From: Pseudomonadota bacterium
GTDB lineage: Bacteria > Pseudomonadota > Alphaproteobacteria > Sphingomonadales > Sphingomonadaceae
Length of the DNA: 64,000 nt
Assembly (NCBI GenBank): GCA_021847605.1
Contig: JAJZQN010000004.1
Span: 62,001-126,000, forward strand
Direction of reading: 5' to 3'
Below, one piece after another: positions 1 to 8,964 of the stretch. The notes beneath the pieces are model-generated. The model saw nothing but the letters and a program-made list of their open reading frames with translations, made no database searches and had not been told where the DNA came from. Both the position numbers and the translations under genes were made by a program. How positions within the stretch are numbered: position 1 is the stretch's first letter; the number at the start of each line of letters is the position of its first letter.

Positions 1-2787
1 GGGGCCGCCGGGGATGTCGAGCCGCATCTTGTGGATATATTGTTCGGCGATGGTGATGCCGAACGGTCCGTTGGTATAGTCGATCGACAAATTGCCGCGC
101 CAGCGGGGGAAGCCCGCCGGGTTGCTGCCCACGACGCTGACACCCGCATAATGGGCGACCGGCGCGCCTGCATATTGCTGCGCATCGAATTTATCGAGAT
201 AGTTCATGTACAGGCGCAGGCCGAGCGCGCCATTGCCAAGCTCCGTCCGATAGCTGGCATCGATGTCGATACCCGCCGTCTTGAGGAAGGCGATGTTGGC
301 CGGCACGATGCTGACGAGAGACGGCAGGCTGGTCGGCGTGGTGCGGGTGATAAGCGCGCATTCGGCCGCGCCCGATCCGCCCGCATCATAGCAGTTGGTG
401 ATGATCTGCTGCGCCGACAGGCTGTCGATCAGGCCCGTGACCTTGATCTTATAATAGTCGACCGACAGCGACACGCCCGGCAGGAAGGACGGCGAGAATA
501 CGCCGCCGATCGTCAGCGTCTTTGCCTTTTCCGGTTTCAGATTGGTGTTGCCCGACGTGACCGTATTCACATTCTGGTTGAGGCCGCTGCCATAGCTGCC
601 GTCAGCGGTCTGAAGGTCGTTGACGATGCCGATGCCGCTCTGTGCGCCGGCATAGAGTTCGAACAGGTTGGGCGCACGAATGTCACGCGATAAGGCTGCG
701 CGGAACAGCAGGTCGCGGACAGGGCGCCAGGTCGTGCCGACCTTCCAAGTCTTGACCGTGCCCGATGTGGAATAATCGGTGATGCGCGCCGCGCCGCTGA
801 CGCTCAGTTCCTGGAAGAAGCTGGTGTCCTTCAGGATCGGCACGGCCAGTTCCGCATAGGCTTCCTTCACATTCTGACTGCCATTGGCGGTGCCGACATT
901 GGTCAGCCAGTAGAAGAGCGAGCTGCTGGGTACGCCGCGCAGCCCCCCGAAATAGGCTGTGCGCTCTGCCGCCGTGTCGAGCAGCGAGGGATCGGCATTG
1001 CTGGTAAGGTTCAGCGTCTGCTTGCGATATTCCGCGCCGACCGCGAAATCGACGGGTCCGGCAGGCAGGTCGAACAGGCTGCCGCTGAGGTTCACGGCAA
1101 AGGAATCCTGCCGCACCGTCGCCCGGTACCGCGACGTGCCGGTGGCGTAGGCATAGCCCTCCGGCGTCGATCTCGACGGATCGCCATGCAGCACGTCGAT
1201 CGGCTTACAACCGGCATATTGGCTGGCATAGGTGGGGTCGAGCAGCACGCGGCAGGTGATCTGGCCATTGCTGGGATCGACGACGGCATCGGCGGCGGCA
1301 TAGAGCTTGCGATTGTCGTAGAGGCCCGAATTGGCCATCGTGTGCTTGCTGTCGCCATGCGAGTAGGTGAAGGACCAGTCGAGATTGGAAATCTTGCCGG
1401 TCAGGCCGGCCGTCGCCATCCAGTAATCGGTGCGTTCGTTCGCCACCGGCTGGGGCTGGCCCGCATCATATTGGCCGACGCTGATATAGTCGTTGGCGCC
1501 CGGCAGCGATGCCGACAGGGCCGAGGACAGATAGGGATTGCCCTTGTAGATATTGACCTGCTGCCCGGTGGGGACGAGGGCGTTCACCTGAGTGCGGTAG
1601 CGCATGTCCGCCCGCGACCAGCTGCCCTGAACGAAGGCGTTGATGTCGTCGGTCAGGTCATAGCTGATGCGTCCAAAGCCCTGATAGGTCTTGAACGGCG
1701 CGACGGCATGGCCCGTGGCGGGAATATTATAACCGTCGCCGCCCGACTGGAAACCGGCGGTGCCGGTGGTGGCCCCGGCGGTGAAGGGACGGGTCGACCC
1801 GTCATTGTTGATAACCCGTCCGACGAACGGATTGCCCGCGACGTTCGACCCGACGATGCGGCCGTTGCTGGCGGGGGCGACCGCACTGGCGATGCGAATG
1901 TCGGTGCCGATCGTATAGGGATTAAGCGCGCCGCCGGGCGAGCAGGCCGATGCCGGGGTGCCAGCCGGCGGGGTGCAGCCCACGACGCTGCCGACATAGG
2001 CATAGCCCTTGGTCGCGAAATCGCGGTCGCTGCGCAACATGCCTTCATTATTGGAAAATTCGCCGCTCAGCAGGATATGGCCGCGGCCACCGCCAAAATC
2101 AGTGCCATAGGCAAGGCCAAGCCGCTGATTGCCATTGTCGCCGCGTTCCGAAATCCCGGCCTGCGCCACGCCCTTCAGGCCGGTGAATTTCTTGTCGAGG
2201 ATGAAGTTGACGACGCCCGCGACGGCATCGGAGCCATAGCCTGCCGACGCGCCGCCGGTCACGACATCGACGCGCTGGACCAGCAATTGCGGCAACACAT
2301 TGGTGTCGATCGTGCCGACATAGGAAGTGGGCGAAACACGCATGCCGTCGAACAGGATCAGCGTGCGCAGCGGCCCCTTGGGATTGGCGCTGGGCGTGCC
2401 GAGACTGCGCAGATTGAGGACGTTGCCGTGGATCGGCGCGTTCGAGAAGTTCAGCGCCGATTTCGACGGGCTGAGCGAGTTGGAGAATTGGGGTAGTTTG
2501 TTGAGGGCGTCCGGGATGCTGGACGGCGTGGTCTTGGCCAGTTCATCAGTGGTCGCCACGGTCACGGGCGTAGGCGCGGTATAGCCGTCGCGCACGATGC
2601 GCGATCCGGTGACGATGATGTCCGCATTGCTGACCGGCGCGCTCGATTGCGCCGCCTGCGGGGCGCTGCTGTCATCCTGTGGTGTTGCCGGGGCGGCATC
2701 CTGCGCCATGGCCGATCCGGCTATGGCGATCAGGCTCGCGCCGAGGGCGGCCGAAGACATGAATATCTTGGTTCTGGACATTGCCAT
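1..2787 (-). CDS. TonB-dependent outer-membrane receptor (C-terminus cut by window edge)
   Basis: The frame is open from the start codon to the window edge (929 codons, no stop), so the last part of the beta-barrel is missing. A signal peptide (hydrophobic stretch ending SAMAQD) is followed by the DIIVTGSRI segment typical of sphingomonad receptors. The plug domain includes VDVVTGGASAGYGSDAVAGV, and a long barrel follows with many aromatic strands. Such receptors import substrates through the outer membrane using TonB energy. ATG at 2787 and ATG at 2781 are both possible; the GAGAGG ribosome site is better spaced for 2781. The gene is divergent from the MFS gene, and a copy of the regulon operator (2839-2860) lies just upstream. 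It is probably the outer-membrane entry for the island's substrate; that role is inferred from context. Confidence 0.93.
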   Translation of the reverse strand, partial: MAMSRTKIFMSSAALGASLIAIAGSAMAQDAAPATPQDDSSAPQAAQSSAPVSNADIIVTGSRIVRDGYTAPTPVTVATTDELAKTTPSSIPDALNKLPQFSNSLSPSKSALNFSNAPIHGNVLNLRSLGTPSANPKGPLRTLILFDGMRVSPTSYVGTIDTNVLPQLLVQRVDVVTGGASAGYGSDAVAGVVNFILDKKFTGLKGVAQAGISERGDNGNQRLGLAYGTDFGGGRGHILLSGEFSNNEGMLRSDRDFATKGYAYVGSVVGCTPPAGTPASACSPGGALNPYTIGTDIRIASAVAPASNGRIVGSNVAGNPFVGRVINNDGSTRPFTAGATTGTAGFQSGGDGYNIPATGHAVAPFKTYQGFGRISYDLTDDINAFVQGSWSRADMRYRTQVNALVPTGQQVNIYKGNPYLSSALSASLPGANDYISVGQYDAGQPQPVANERTDYWMATAGLTGKISNLDWSFTYSHGDSKHTMANSGLYDNRKLYAAADAVVDPSNGQITCRVLLDPTYASQYAGCKPIDVLHGDPSRSTPEGYAYATGTSRYRATVRQDSFAVNLSGSLFDLPAGPVDFAVGAEYRKQTLNLTSNADPSLLDTAAERTAYFGGLRGVPSSSLFYWLTNVGTANGSQNVKEAYAELAVPILKDTSFFQELSVSGAARITDYSTSGTVKTWKVGTTWRPVRDLLFRAALSRDIRAPNLFELYAGAQSGIGIVNDLQTADGSYGSGLNQNVNTVTSGNTNLKPEKAKTLTIGGVFSPSFLPGVSLSVDYYKIKVTGLIDSLSAQQIITNCYDAGGSGAAECALITRTTPTSLPSLVSIVPANIAFLKTAGIDIDASYRTELGNGALGLRLYMNYLDKFDAQQYAGAPVAHYAGVSVVGSNPAGFPRWRGNLSIDYTNGPFGITIAEQYIHKMRLDIPGGP

Positions 2788-2838
2788 TTCCTCTCCCTGG
2801 ATATTATCGCGATCGGGGCGCCGTGTACGGCGCGGTCA

Positions 2839-2860
2839 TTATTATCCCGTCGTGCATTTT
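2839..2860 (+). promoter_or_regulatory. Regulon operator copy 1
   Basis: The arms are TTATTATCC-N4-GTGCATTTT, 52 bp upstream of the TonB receptor start. The right arm matches the shared GTGCAAWAT arm in 6 to 7 positions. The left arm has the TATCC form also seen at 7612, 16648 and (reversed) 52366. Confidence 0.6.
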
Positions 2861-2985
2861 TCTTTCTAATTCGCGATTGGCCCATGTCAACTAAAACTGC
2901 ACAGGGGGGAAATGTTCGTTGAAACCGGCGTCAGACGCTCCGGAGCGCGGCCGCCCCCTTTTTCCTCATGACGATAGCCGATGAT

Positions 2986-3007
2986 ATATTGACCTTATGT
3001 GCAATAT
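2986..3007 (+). promoter_or_regulatory. Regulon operator copy 2 with overlapping promoter
   Basis: The arms are ATATTGACC-N4-GTGCAATAT, a near-perfect palindrome. TTGACC (2989-2994) in the left arm and TGTTAT (3012-3017), 17 bp apart, make a plausible sigma-70 -35/-10 pair, so the operator would fill the promoter spacer. The site precedes the MFS gene at 3087 and argues against the earlier in-frame ATG at 2997, which lies inside the operator. Confidence 0.75.
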
Positions 3008-3086
3008 TGTGTGTTATGCAGGCTTCCAGCGCATCCCCGAGAGCGCAAGAGAGATCCCGCCGGCACGCCGTCGAGCAGGACGAATC

Positions 3087-4493
3087 ATGACGGAGAAGAC
3101 TGTGCCGCCTCTCAGCGATGATGGAAGCGAAAGCGATCATGTCATGGAACCGGATGGTCCGGTCCCGACGTCGGACGCGACCGATGCCCCCCGAATCGAG
3201 GCGCGCGAATATCCTTCCCCTGCCATGGGCTGGCTGACGGTCGCCATCCTCTTCCTGCTCTATATCCTGTCGTTAACCGACCGGAACATCATGGCCCTGA
3301 TGGTCGGTCCGATCAAACAGGATCTGGGCCTGTCCGACCTTCAGATCAGCCTGTTGCAGGGACCGGCCTTTGCCGTGCTGTTTTGCCTATGCGCCATCCC
3401 CGTGGGCATGGCGCTCGACCGGCACAGCCGCCGCCTCGTCCTCTATCTGTCGGTGACGCTGTGGAGCATCGCGGCGGCATCCTGCGGCCTTGCGGGCAGT
3501 TTTGCCGCGCTGGCCATCGCGCGGGCGGGCGTGGGCGCGGGCGAGTCGGGGTTCGGCACCGGCAGCTACTCCATCGTGGGGGACAGTTTCCCGCCGCACC
3601 GCCTGTCGCTCGCCATGTCGGTCTTCATCATGGGCGGCGTCATGGGCGCGGGCATCGTGTTCCTGATCGGTGGACCGATCGTGGGCGCGGCGATGAAAAG
3701 CGGGCCGAGCCTCTGGCCGATATTCGGCCTGCTGCAACCCTGGCAGCAGGTGTTCATCATGACCGGCGCGCCGGGCATCCTGCTGGCATTGCTGGTGTTC
3801 GTCTTTCGCGAACCGCCCCGGCGCAAGGCCGCCACGGGTCAGGCCGGCTATGGCGAGGCATGGGCCTATCTGCGCCAGCATAAGCAGCTTTATGTCGCCG
3901 CCTTTGTCGGCTTTGGCCTCGCCTATGCCGCGACCATCGGCTTTCAGCTTTGGACGCCCGTCTATCTCGCGCGCATCCATGGGTGGCAGCCGGGCCAGAT
4001 CGGGCCGGTCATCGGCATCGCGCAGATTTCCGCTGCCGCGCTGATCCCCGCGCATGGATGGATGGTGGATCGCCTGTATCGCAAGGGACGCAGCGACGCG
4101 CATCTTTTCTGGTGCGCGCTGACCGTGACGACCGCGGCCCCGTTCGGCATCGCGGCCTTTCTGGTCAGCAGCCCATGGGCCACCATTGCCTGTTACTGGC
4201 TGTTCATGGTGCTGATCCTGTCGACCGCCAGTATCGGCCCTGCAACGGTTCAGGTATCGACGCCTGCCCATTTGCGCGGCCGGGTGTCGGCGCTTTATGT
4301 TCTGGCGTCGGGCCTGATCGCCATGGCGGGCGGCCCGGCCTTCATCGGCATCATGACCGACATGGTGATGGGCGATGAAATGAAGCTGGGCTATTCCCTG
4401 ATCGCCAGCGTGCTGTGCGTCCTGCTGCCCGCCGCCATCCTCTTCGCTCTGGGTCGCGCTTCGATGCGTCAGGCTCAGCAGGCTCTGAATTAA
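3087..4493 (+). CDS. MFS transporter (spinster-like), catabolic
   Basis: 468 residues from ATG 3087 (AGCAGGA upstream). An earlier in-frame ATG at 2997 falls inside the operator and is rejected. A polar N-terminal tail of about 45 residues precedes roughly twelve hydrophobic segments. The first is followed by LTDRNIMALMVGPIKQDLGL, the signature region of this MFS group, and DRHSRR in loop 2-3 is the usual MFS gating motif. It probably imports an organic acid or related intermediate across the inner membrane; the substrate is unknown. It is followed 10 bp later by an aldehyde dehydrogenase, forming a two-gene unit. It resembles the second MFS gene at 32582. Confidence 0.9.
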   Translation: MTEKTVPPLSDDGSESDHVMEPDGPVPTSDATDAPRIEAREYPSPAMGWLTVAILFLLYILSLTDRNIMALMVGPIKQDLGLSDLQISLLQGPAFAVLFCLCAIPVGMALDRHSRRLVLYLSVTLWSIAAASCGLAGSFAALAIARAGVGAGESGFGTGSYSIVGDSFPPHRLSLAMSVFIMGGVMGAGIVFLIGGPIVGAAMKSGPSLWPIFGLLQPWQQVFIMTGAPGILLALLVFVFREPPRRKAATGQAGYGEAWAYLRQHKQLYVAAFVGFGLAYAATIGFQLWTPVYLARIHGWQPGQIGPVIGIAQISAAALIPAHGWMVDRLYRKGRSDAHLFWCALTVTTAAPFGIAAFLVSSPWATIACYWLFMVLILSTASIGPATVQVSTPAHLRGRVSALYVLASGLIAMAGGPAFIGIMTDMVMGDEMKLGYSLIASVLCVLLPAAILFALGRASMRQAQQALN

Positions 4494-4503
4494 GGACCAT
4501 CCG

Positions 4504-5979
4504 ATGATCGAGACACGTCGCCCCGCCTATATGGACGGCAAACCCAAAGGCCTGTTGATCGATGGTCAATCGGTCCCTGCCCTGTCCGGCGCGACATTTC
4601 AGAGTTTCAGTCCCTCGACCGGCGAACTGGTCGCGGAACTGGCGCTGGCCGATGCGCAGGATGTCGACCGGGCGGTTCGCGCCGCCCGCGCCGCGTTCGA
4701 CGGGCCGTGGAGCCGGTTCAAACCGGCCGAGCGGCAAGCGGTATTGCTGCGCCTCGCCGAACTGGTGGATGCGGAGTGTGACGATCTGGCCTTACTCGAT
4801 TGCATCGAGATGGGCCGTCCGATCACGGCGGCGCGCGGCCTGCGGGGCATGTTGCAACGATCTTTGCGCCACTTTGCCGGGGCGGCGACATCGCTGCACG
4901 GACAGACCCTGTCCAATTCCTTCCCCGTGGACCTTTTGTCCTACACATTGCGGGAGCCGATCGGCGTCGTCGGCGCGATCATTCCGTGGAACGGGCCGCT
5001 GTTCAGTGCCGCATGGAAGGTGGGACCGGTGCTGGCCACCGGCTGCACCATTGTCCTGAAACCCGCTGAGGATGCCTCGCTCAGCCCCCTGCGCTTTGCC
5101 GAACTCTGTCTGGAGGCCGGCGTGCCGCCCGGCGTCGTCAATGTCGTGACCGGAGCAGGCGCCACCGGGGCCGCCATTGCCGAGCATCCCGATGTCGACA
5201 AGATCGCCTTCACCGGATCCTGCGAGACGGGGCAGCGGATCATCGCCGCTTCGGCCGGGTCGGTGAAGCGCGTGACGATGGAACTGGGCGGCAAGTCGCC
5301 CAACATCATCTTCGCCGACGCCGACCTCGATCTGGCGACGCCAGCGGCCGCGATGGGCGTGTTCAACAATTCGGGGCAGGTCTGTGCGGCTGGTACGCGC
5401 CTGTTCGTGCAGCGCCCTGTCTATGACGAGATGATCGAGCGGATCGCCGCCTTTACCGCCGGACTGAAGATCGGCCCCAGCCTCGACCCGGAAACGGTGA
5501 TCGGCCCGCTGGTGTCGGCCAAGCAATTTGCCCGCGTCTCCTCCTATCTCGACCTTGGCCCGCAGGAGGGCGCGCGTCTGGTCGCGGGTGGCGCCCGCGT
5601 GACCGGGGAAGGTTTCGACAAGGGGCATTGGGTCGCGCCGACCATCTTTGCCGATGTGCGCGACGATATGCGGATCGCACGGGAAGAGATTTTCGGTCCG
5701 GTGTCCTGCATCATGCCGTTCGACGATTTCGACGAGGTGATCGGCCGGGCCAATGCAACCCGCTTCGGTCTGGCCGGCGGGGTGTGGACCCGCGACATCG
5801 GCAAGGCGATGAATGCGGTCCGCCGCATCCGGGCCGGATCGATCTGGGTCAATCATTATTTCGCGATGGACCCGTCCGTTCCCTTTGGCGGGTACAAGAT
5901 GAGCGGCTTTGGACGCGAAGGCGGCAGCGAGCATGTCGAGGCCTATCTTCAAACCAAGGGCGTGTGGATCAGAAGCTGA
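4504..5979 (+). CDS. NAD(P)-dependent aldehyde dehydrogenase
   Basis: 491 residues, the usual length for the aldehyde dehydrogenase superfamily. ELGGKSPN carries the general-base Glu260 and NSGQVCAAGTR carries the catalytic Cys294. PWNGP and FTGSCETGQ form the cofactor site, and PFGGYKMSGFGREGG is the conserved C-terminal motif. It would oxidise an aldehyde to a carboxylic acid in the cytoplasm. It is co-transcribed with the upstream MFS gene (10 bp gap, AAGGACC ribosome site). A logical source of its aldehyde would be the P450 or PQQ dehydrogenase products encoded nearby, but that is inference. Confidence 0.95.
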   Translation: MIETRRPAYMDGKPKGLLIDGQSVPALSGATFQSFSPSTGELVAELALADAQDVDRAVRAARAAFDGPWSRFKPAERQAVLLRLAELVDAECDDLALLDCIEMGRPITAARGLRGMLQRSLRHFAGAATSLHGQTLSNSFPVDLLSYTLREPIGVVGAIIPWNGPLFSAAWKVGPVLATGCTIVLKPAEDASLSPLRFAELCLEAGVPPGVVNVVTGAGATGAAIAEHPDVDKIAFTGSCETGQRIIAASAGSVKRVTMELGGKSPNIIFADADLDLATPAAAMGVFNNSGQVCAAGTRLFVQRPVYDEMIERIAAFTAGLKIGPSLDPETVIGPLVSAKQFARVSSYLDLGPQEGARLVAGGARVTGEGFDKGHWVAPTIFADVRDDMRIAREEIFGPVSCIMPFDDFDEVIGRANATRFGLAGGVWTRDIGKAMNAVRRIRAGSIWVNHYFAMDPSVPFGGYKMSGFGREGGSEHVEAYLQTKGVWIRS

Positions 5980-6008
5980 CCCACACGCCCCGCCCTGCTA
6001 TTCTTCTC

Positions 6009-6042
6009 TCGGGGCGTTGGATGTAGGCATCCAACGCCCCGA
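6009..6042. terminator. Bidirectional intrinsic terminator hairpin
   Basis: A 15-bp perfect stem (core GGGGCGTTGGATG and its complement) encloses a 4-base TAGG loop. It sits between the convergent aldehyde dehydrogenase and ferredoxin genes. Pyrimidine-rich, T-containing stretches flank both sides, so it could end transcription from both directions. Confidence 0.88.
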
Positions 6043-6050
6043 AGCGTCTC

Positions 6051-6242
6051 TTATTTCTCGATCAGCAGCGCCCGTTCGGGACAGGATTTGGCCCCTCGCC
6101 ACGCGGTCTTTTCATCATCCTCGGCAACGCTGATGTCGCCATCGACAATATAGCCTTCATCATCCAGATCGAAAATCTGGGGCGCCATGGCCCAGCAACG
6201 GGCATGGCCCTGACATTTTTCCCTGCGCACGATGATCTTTAT
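6051..6242 (-). CDS. [3Fe-4S] ferredoxin for the adjacent P450
   Basis: A small ferredoxin of 63 residues if it starts at 6242. It has CQGHARC (C-x2-H-x2-C, with His at the usual second cluster position) and a distal CPERA cysteine. This is the three-Cys pattern of the [3Fe-4S] ferredoxins that feed bacterial P450s. It lies 14 bp after the P450 stop in the same direction. The start is odd: a strong GGGGGAGGGG sits four bases before an ATA codon at 6242, which opens the expected first strand (IKIIVRREKC). The nearest standard start is GTG at 6230, giving 59 residues and losing that strand. No ferredoxin reductase gene is present in the window. Confidence 0.87.
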   Translation of the reverse strand: MKIIVRREKCQGHARCWAMAPQIFDLDDEGYIVDGDISVAEDDEKTAWRGAKSCPERALLIEK

Positions 6243-6256
6243 GTCGCCCCTCCCCC

Positions 6257-7483
6257 TTATGACCAGTCCAGAATCAGATTTTCGATCCCGAAGACGTGAC
6301 CGCCATAGGTGACGGGCGCTGTCCCCTGCTTGATGCGGAAGGACGGGATGCGTTTCAGCCATTCTTCCAGCCCGACGACGATTTCGCGCCGTGCCAGATG
6401 CGACCCCAGGCAGCGATGCGGGCCATAGGCAAAGGCGGTATGGCGATTATCTTCCCGCGCCAGATCGATCATATGGGGGCAGGAAAATTCCGCCGGATCG
6501 CGATTGGCGATCATCGTCGCGCAGGACACATAATCGCCCTTGCGGATCGGAACGCCATCGAAATCCACATCCCTCGTGGCGACCCGGATCATCTGAACGG
6601 TCGGATAGGCACGCAGCAATTCCTCCGCCGCCAGCAGGATGCGGGATGGATCGCCGCGCAGCAATTCCTGTTCCTGCGGATTGCGGGCCAGATAGTTGAG
6701 AGCGAAACCGATCGCGGCGGCCACCGTGTCCAGCCCCGCGACGAACAGCAGCACGCCGGTGCCGCGAATCTCAAGATCGGTCAGGGGGCGACCGTCAATT
6801 TCCGCCTTGATGAGGAAGGACATGAAATCGTCCACCGGCTCCGCGCGGCGCTGCGCGGTGAGATCGTCGATGAAAGCGATGATGGTACGCGCTGCGGCGG
6901 GCCGCTGAACATTGTCGCCATGCAGCAGATCATTGGCCCAGCCGACAAATTCGTCCAGCCTATCATCGCTTAGCCCCAGAAAGCGCAGGAAGATATTGAC
7001 CGCGAAAGGGAAAGCGAAATCCTTCATCACGTCGCAACTGGTGCCCGACGACGCGATCCGGTCGATCAGGAAGGAAGCGCGTTCCCGCACCGCCGTTTCG
7101 AGCGCCATGACGCGCCGGGGGGACAGCAGCGGATTGAGCAGGGTGCGGAACTTGCCATGATCCGGCGGGTCCAGCTCCAGCGGGATCATCGGCCAGTTTT
7201 CGCCCAGCGCCGAGGCGAAGATGCTGCGGTGGCTGGAAAAACTCTCGGGGTCTTGCAGCACGCGGCGCTGATCCTGCGCACGGGTGATCACCCATGTTCC
7301 CCGGCCGTCACGGGTGTTGAAGGGAGAATAGAAGATGGGCGGGCCGTCATGCACCACGGCGGCGGCGGCCTGAGGATCGCCATTGGGCGTCGGCGCCATG
7401 CCGGGCGAGGTGAACAGGCTGAAATCGCCCACCAGATGAGGGGGAACATGCGGCGGAACGGGTTTTGCGGCCAGCGCTTCCAT
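6257..7483 (-). CDS. Cytochrome P450 monooxygenase
   Basis: 408 residues from ATG 7483, chosen because TCAGGAGAGT lies at ideal spacing; an upstream ATG at 7537 has no such site. The I-helix AGLDT, the K-helix ExxR (EELLR) and the haem loop FAYGPHRCLG with the cysteine ligand at residue 358 are all present. It is a soluble bacterial class I P450 and would hydroxylate a substrate using electrons from the ferredoxin just downstream. The substrate cannot be read from the sequence. It is divergent from the acyl-CoA dehydrogenase operon, and operator copies at 7546, 7612 and 7634 lie between the two. Confidence 0.95.
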   Translation of the reverse strand: MEALAAKPVPPHVPPHLVGDFSLFTSPGMAPTPNGDPQAAAAVVHDGPPIFYSPFNTRDGRGTWVITRAQDQRRVLQDPESFSSHRSIFASALGENWPMIPLELDPPDHGKFRTLLNPLLSPRRVMALETAVRERASFLIDRIASSGTSCDVMKDFAFPFAVNIFLRFLGLSDDRLDEFVGWANDLLHGDNVQRPAAARTIIAFIDDLTAQRRAEPVDDFMSFLIKAEIDGRPLTDLEIRGTGVLLFVAGLDTVAAAIGFALNYLARNPQEQELLRGDPSRILLAAEELLRAYPTVQMIRVATRDVDFDGVPIRKGDYVSCATMIANRDPAEFSCPHMIDLAREDNRHTAFAYGPHRCLGSHLARREIVVGLEEWLKRIPSFRIKQGTAPVTYGGHVFGIENLILDWS

Positions 7484-7545
7484 GGTCTTCACTCTCCTGA
7501 AGCGGCGCGCCGGATCGATTCGGAGCCGATGCGCCAATCGTTCTA

Positions 7546-7567
7546 ATTATGCATTGCGGTATAGATT
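7546..7567 (-). promoter_or_regulatory. Regulon operator copy 3
   Basis: On the + strand the arms read ATTATGCAT-N4-GTATAGATT. This GCAT/GTAT variant closely matches the copy at 23211 read on the other strand. It lies 62 bp upstream of the P450 start. Confidence 0.55.
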
Positions 7568-7611
7568 ATATGTCGCCGGGCCGCTGTCAACCGATCAGCC
7601 GTGCGGAACAA

Positions 7612-7633
7612 AAACTATCCTCCGGTGCAAATA
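7612..7633 (+). promoter_or_regulatory. Regulon operator copy 4 (first of tandem pair)
   Basis: The arms are AAACTATCC-N4-GTGCAAATA. It directly abuts copy 5, so two 22-bp units lie head to tail upstream of the acyl-CoA dehydrogenase operon starting at 7737. Confidence 0.65.
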
Positions 7634-7655
7634 TATCTAGCCACCTGTGCAGAAT
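7634..7655 (+). promoter_or_regulatory. Regulon operator copy 5 (second of tandem pair)
   Basis: The arms are TATCTAGCC-N4-GTGCAGAAT. The centre is 22 bp (about two helical turns) from copy 4, so two dimers could bind the same DNA face. Confidence 0.55.
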
Positions 7656-7736
7656 TCACATAAGCCAAGGGAGAAGAGAAAGCCCCGGACGGACAACGGA
7701 ACGGGTTCGTCAGTGCAAGGGAGAGGGACGAAGGCC

Positions 7737-8918
7737 ATGGTGGAGAGCGAGGCGAGCGAAGACCGGGATTTCCGTCTGGAGGCGCGCGCCTGGCTCAAGG
7801 CCAATTTCCCCGCGTCCCTGACCAACGTCCCCGGACTGCTGTTTCAGGGGGATCGGCACGCGGCGGAGGCCAATGCCGATTACCAGCTGTGGCGCGCCCG
7901 CATGACGGACAAGGGATGGGGCGTGCCGACATGGGAGCCGCGCTATGGCGGCGCGGGGCTGAGCGCGACACAGGCCAAGATCATCGGCGAGGAGCTGACC
8001 GCGATCGGCGGTTTTAACCCCATTCGCAGCTATGGCACGATGATGCTGGGGCCGACCCTGCTGGAATATGGCGACGAGGCGCAGAAGCTGGAGCATCTGC
8101 CGTGGATCGCCAGCCATGAACGGCGCTGGTGTCAGGGTTTTTCGGAGCCGGGTGCGGGGTCCGACCTCGCCTCCCTGCAAATGCGCTGCACCGATATGGG
8201 CGACCATTGGCTGGTCAGCGGGCAGAAAATCTGGACATCGGGGGCCGATCAGGCCGACTGGTGCTTTGCGCTGGTGCGGACGGACACCAGCCGCAAACAG
8301 GGCGGCATCAGTTTCCTGCTGATCGACATGCAGTCCGAAGGGATCGAGGCGCGTCCGATCGTGCTGATCAGCGGATCGACCCATTTCTGCGAAGTCTTCT
8401 TCAATGATGTGAAGGTGCCCAAGGGCAATCTGGTCGGACAGGTCAATCATGGCTGGTCCATCGCCAAGCGGCTGTTGCAGTTCGAACGCAACAGCCTGTC
8501 GGAGGTGAAGGCCGACATCACGCCGCTGGCGCCGATGGCCCATGACTATCTGGGCACGGACGCGCTGGGACGGATCGACAGCCCGGACCTGCGCGCGCGA
8601 ATGGTGCGCAACGGCATGCGCCATGCTGCCTATATGGCGACGGTGCGCCGCTTTGCGCAGGAGGCGAAGAATGGCGGCCCCAGCCATGGCGTATCGACCC
8701 TGAAAAATCTCTGGTCGGGGATCATTCAGGAACGGGGCGAATTGCTGATCGAACTGATGGGCGCAAACGGCCTTGGCTGGTCGGGCGATGCCTATGCCGA
8801 AGCGGAACGGGAGGCGACACGGGCCTGGCTGCATAGCAAGGCCTTCTCCATCTATGGCGGCAGCTACGAAGTGCAGAACAACATTACCGCCAAGCATACG
8901 CTGGGCCTGCCGGGCTGA
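7737..8918 (+). CDS. Acyl-CoA dehydrogenase, subunit of a probable heteromeric pair (larger-type)
   Basis: 393 residues from ATG 7737 (GGGAGAGGGACGAAGG upstream); longer in-frame starts would overlap the leader. It has the acyl-CoA dehydrogenase fold motifs, including GFSEPGAGSDLA in the FAD/substrate region. The C-terminal segment reads IYGGSYEVQ, so glycine replaces the catalytic glutamate found in the classical IYEGT motif. Its neighbour at 8965 is another dehydrogenase-like protein also lacking that residue. Adjacent, divergent ACAD pairs of this kind form alpha2beta2 enzymes on polycyclic or branched acyl-CoAs in actinobacterial steroid catabolism; extending that to this locus is inference. 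First gene of a five-gene operon. Confidence 0.92.
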   Translation: MVESEASEDRDFRLEARAWLKANFPASLTNVPGLLFQGDRHAAEANADYQLWRARMTDKGWGVPTWEPRYGGAGLSATQAKIIGEELTAIGGFNPIRSYGTMMLGPTLLEYGDEAQKLEHLPWIASHERRWCQGFSEPGAGSDLASLQMRCTDMGDHWLVSGQKIWTSGADQADWCFALVRTDTSRKQGGISFLLIDMQSEGIEARPIVLISGSTHFCEVFFNDVKVPKGNLVGQVNHGWSIAKRLLQFERNSLSEVKADITPLAPMAHDYLGTDALGRIDSPDLRARMVRNGMRHAAYMATVRRFAQEAKNGGPSHGVSTLKNLWSGIIQERGELLIELMGANGLGWSGDAYAEAEREATRAWLHSKAFSIYGGSYEVQNNITAKHTLGLPG

Positions 8919-8964
8919 GGCGCGCTGGACGGATAATGGACAAGAGGATGCGGGAGGACGCGCC

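Noticed and set aside
31-2496. Two long + strand open frames (220 and 436 codons) over the left edge
   Set aside because: They are antisense to the TonB receptor frame, which has a signal peptide, plug motifs and beta-barrel composition; the + frames have no recognisable domains.
2997-3086. Earlier ATG of the first MFS gene
   Set aside because: It lies inside the operator and just before the predicted -10, so it would not be on the message; ATG 3087 fits better.
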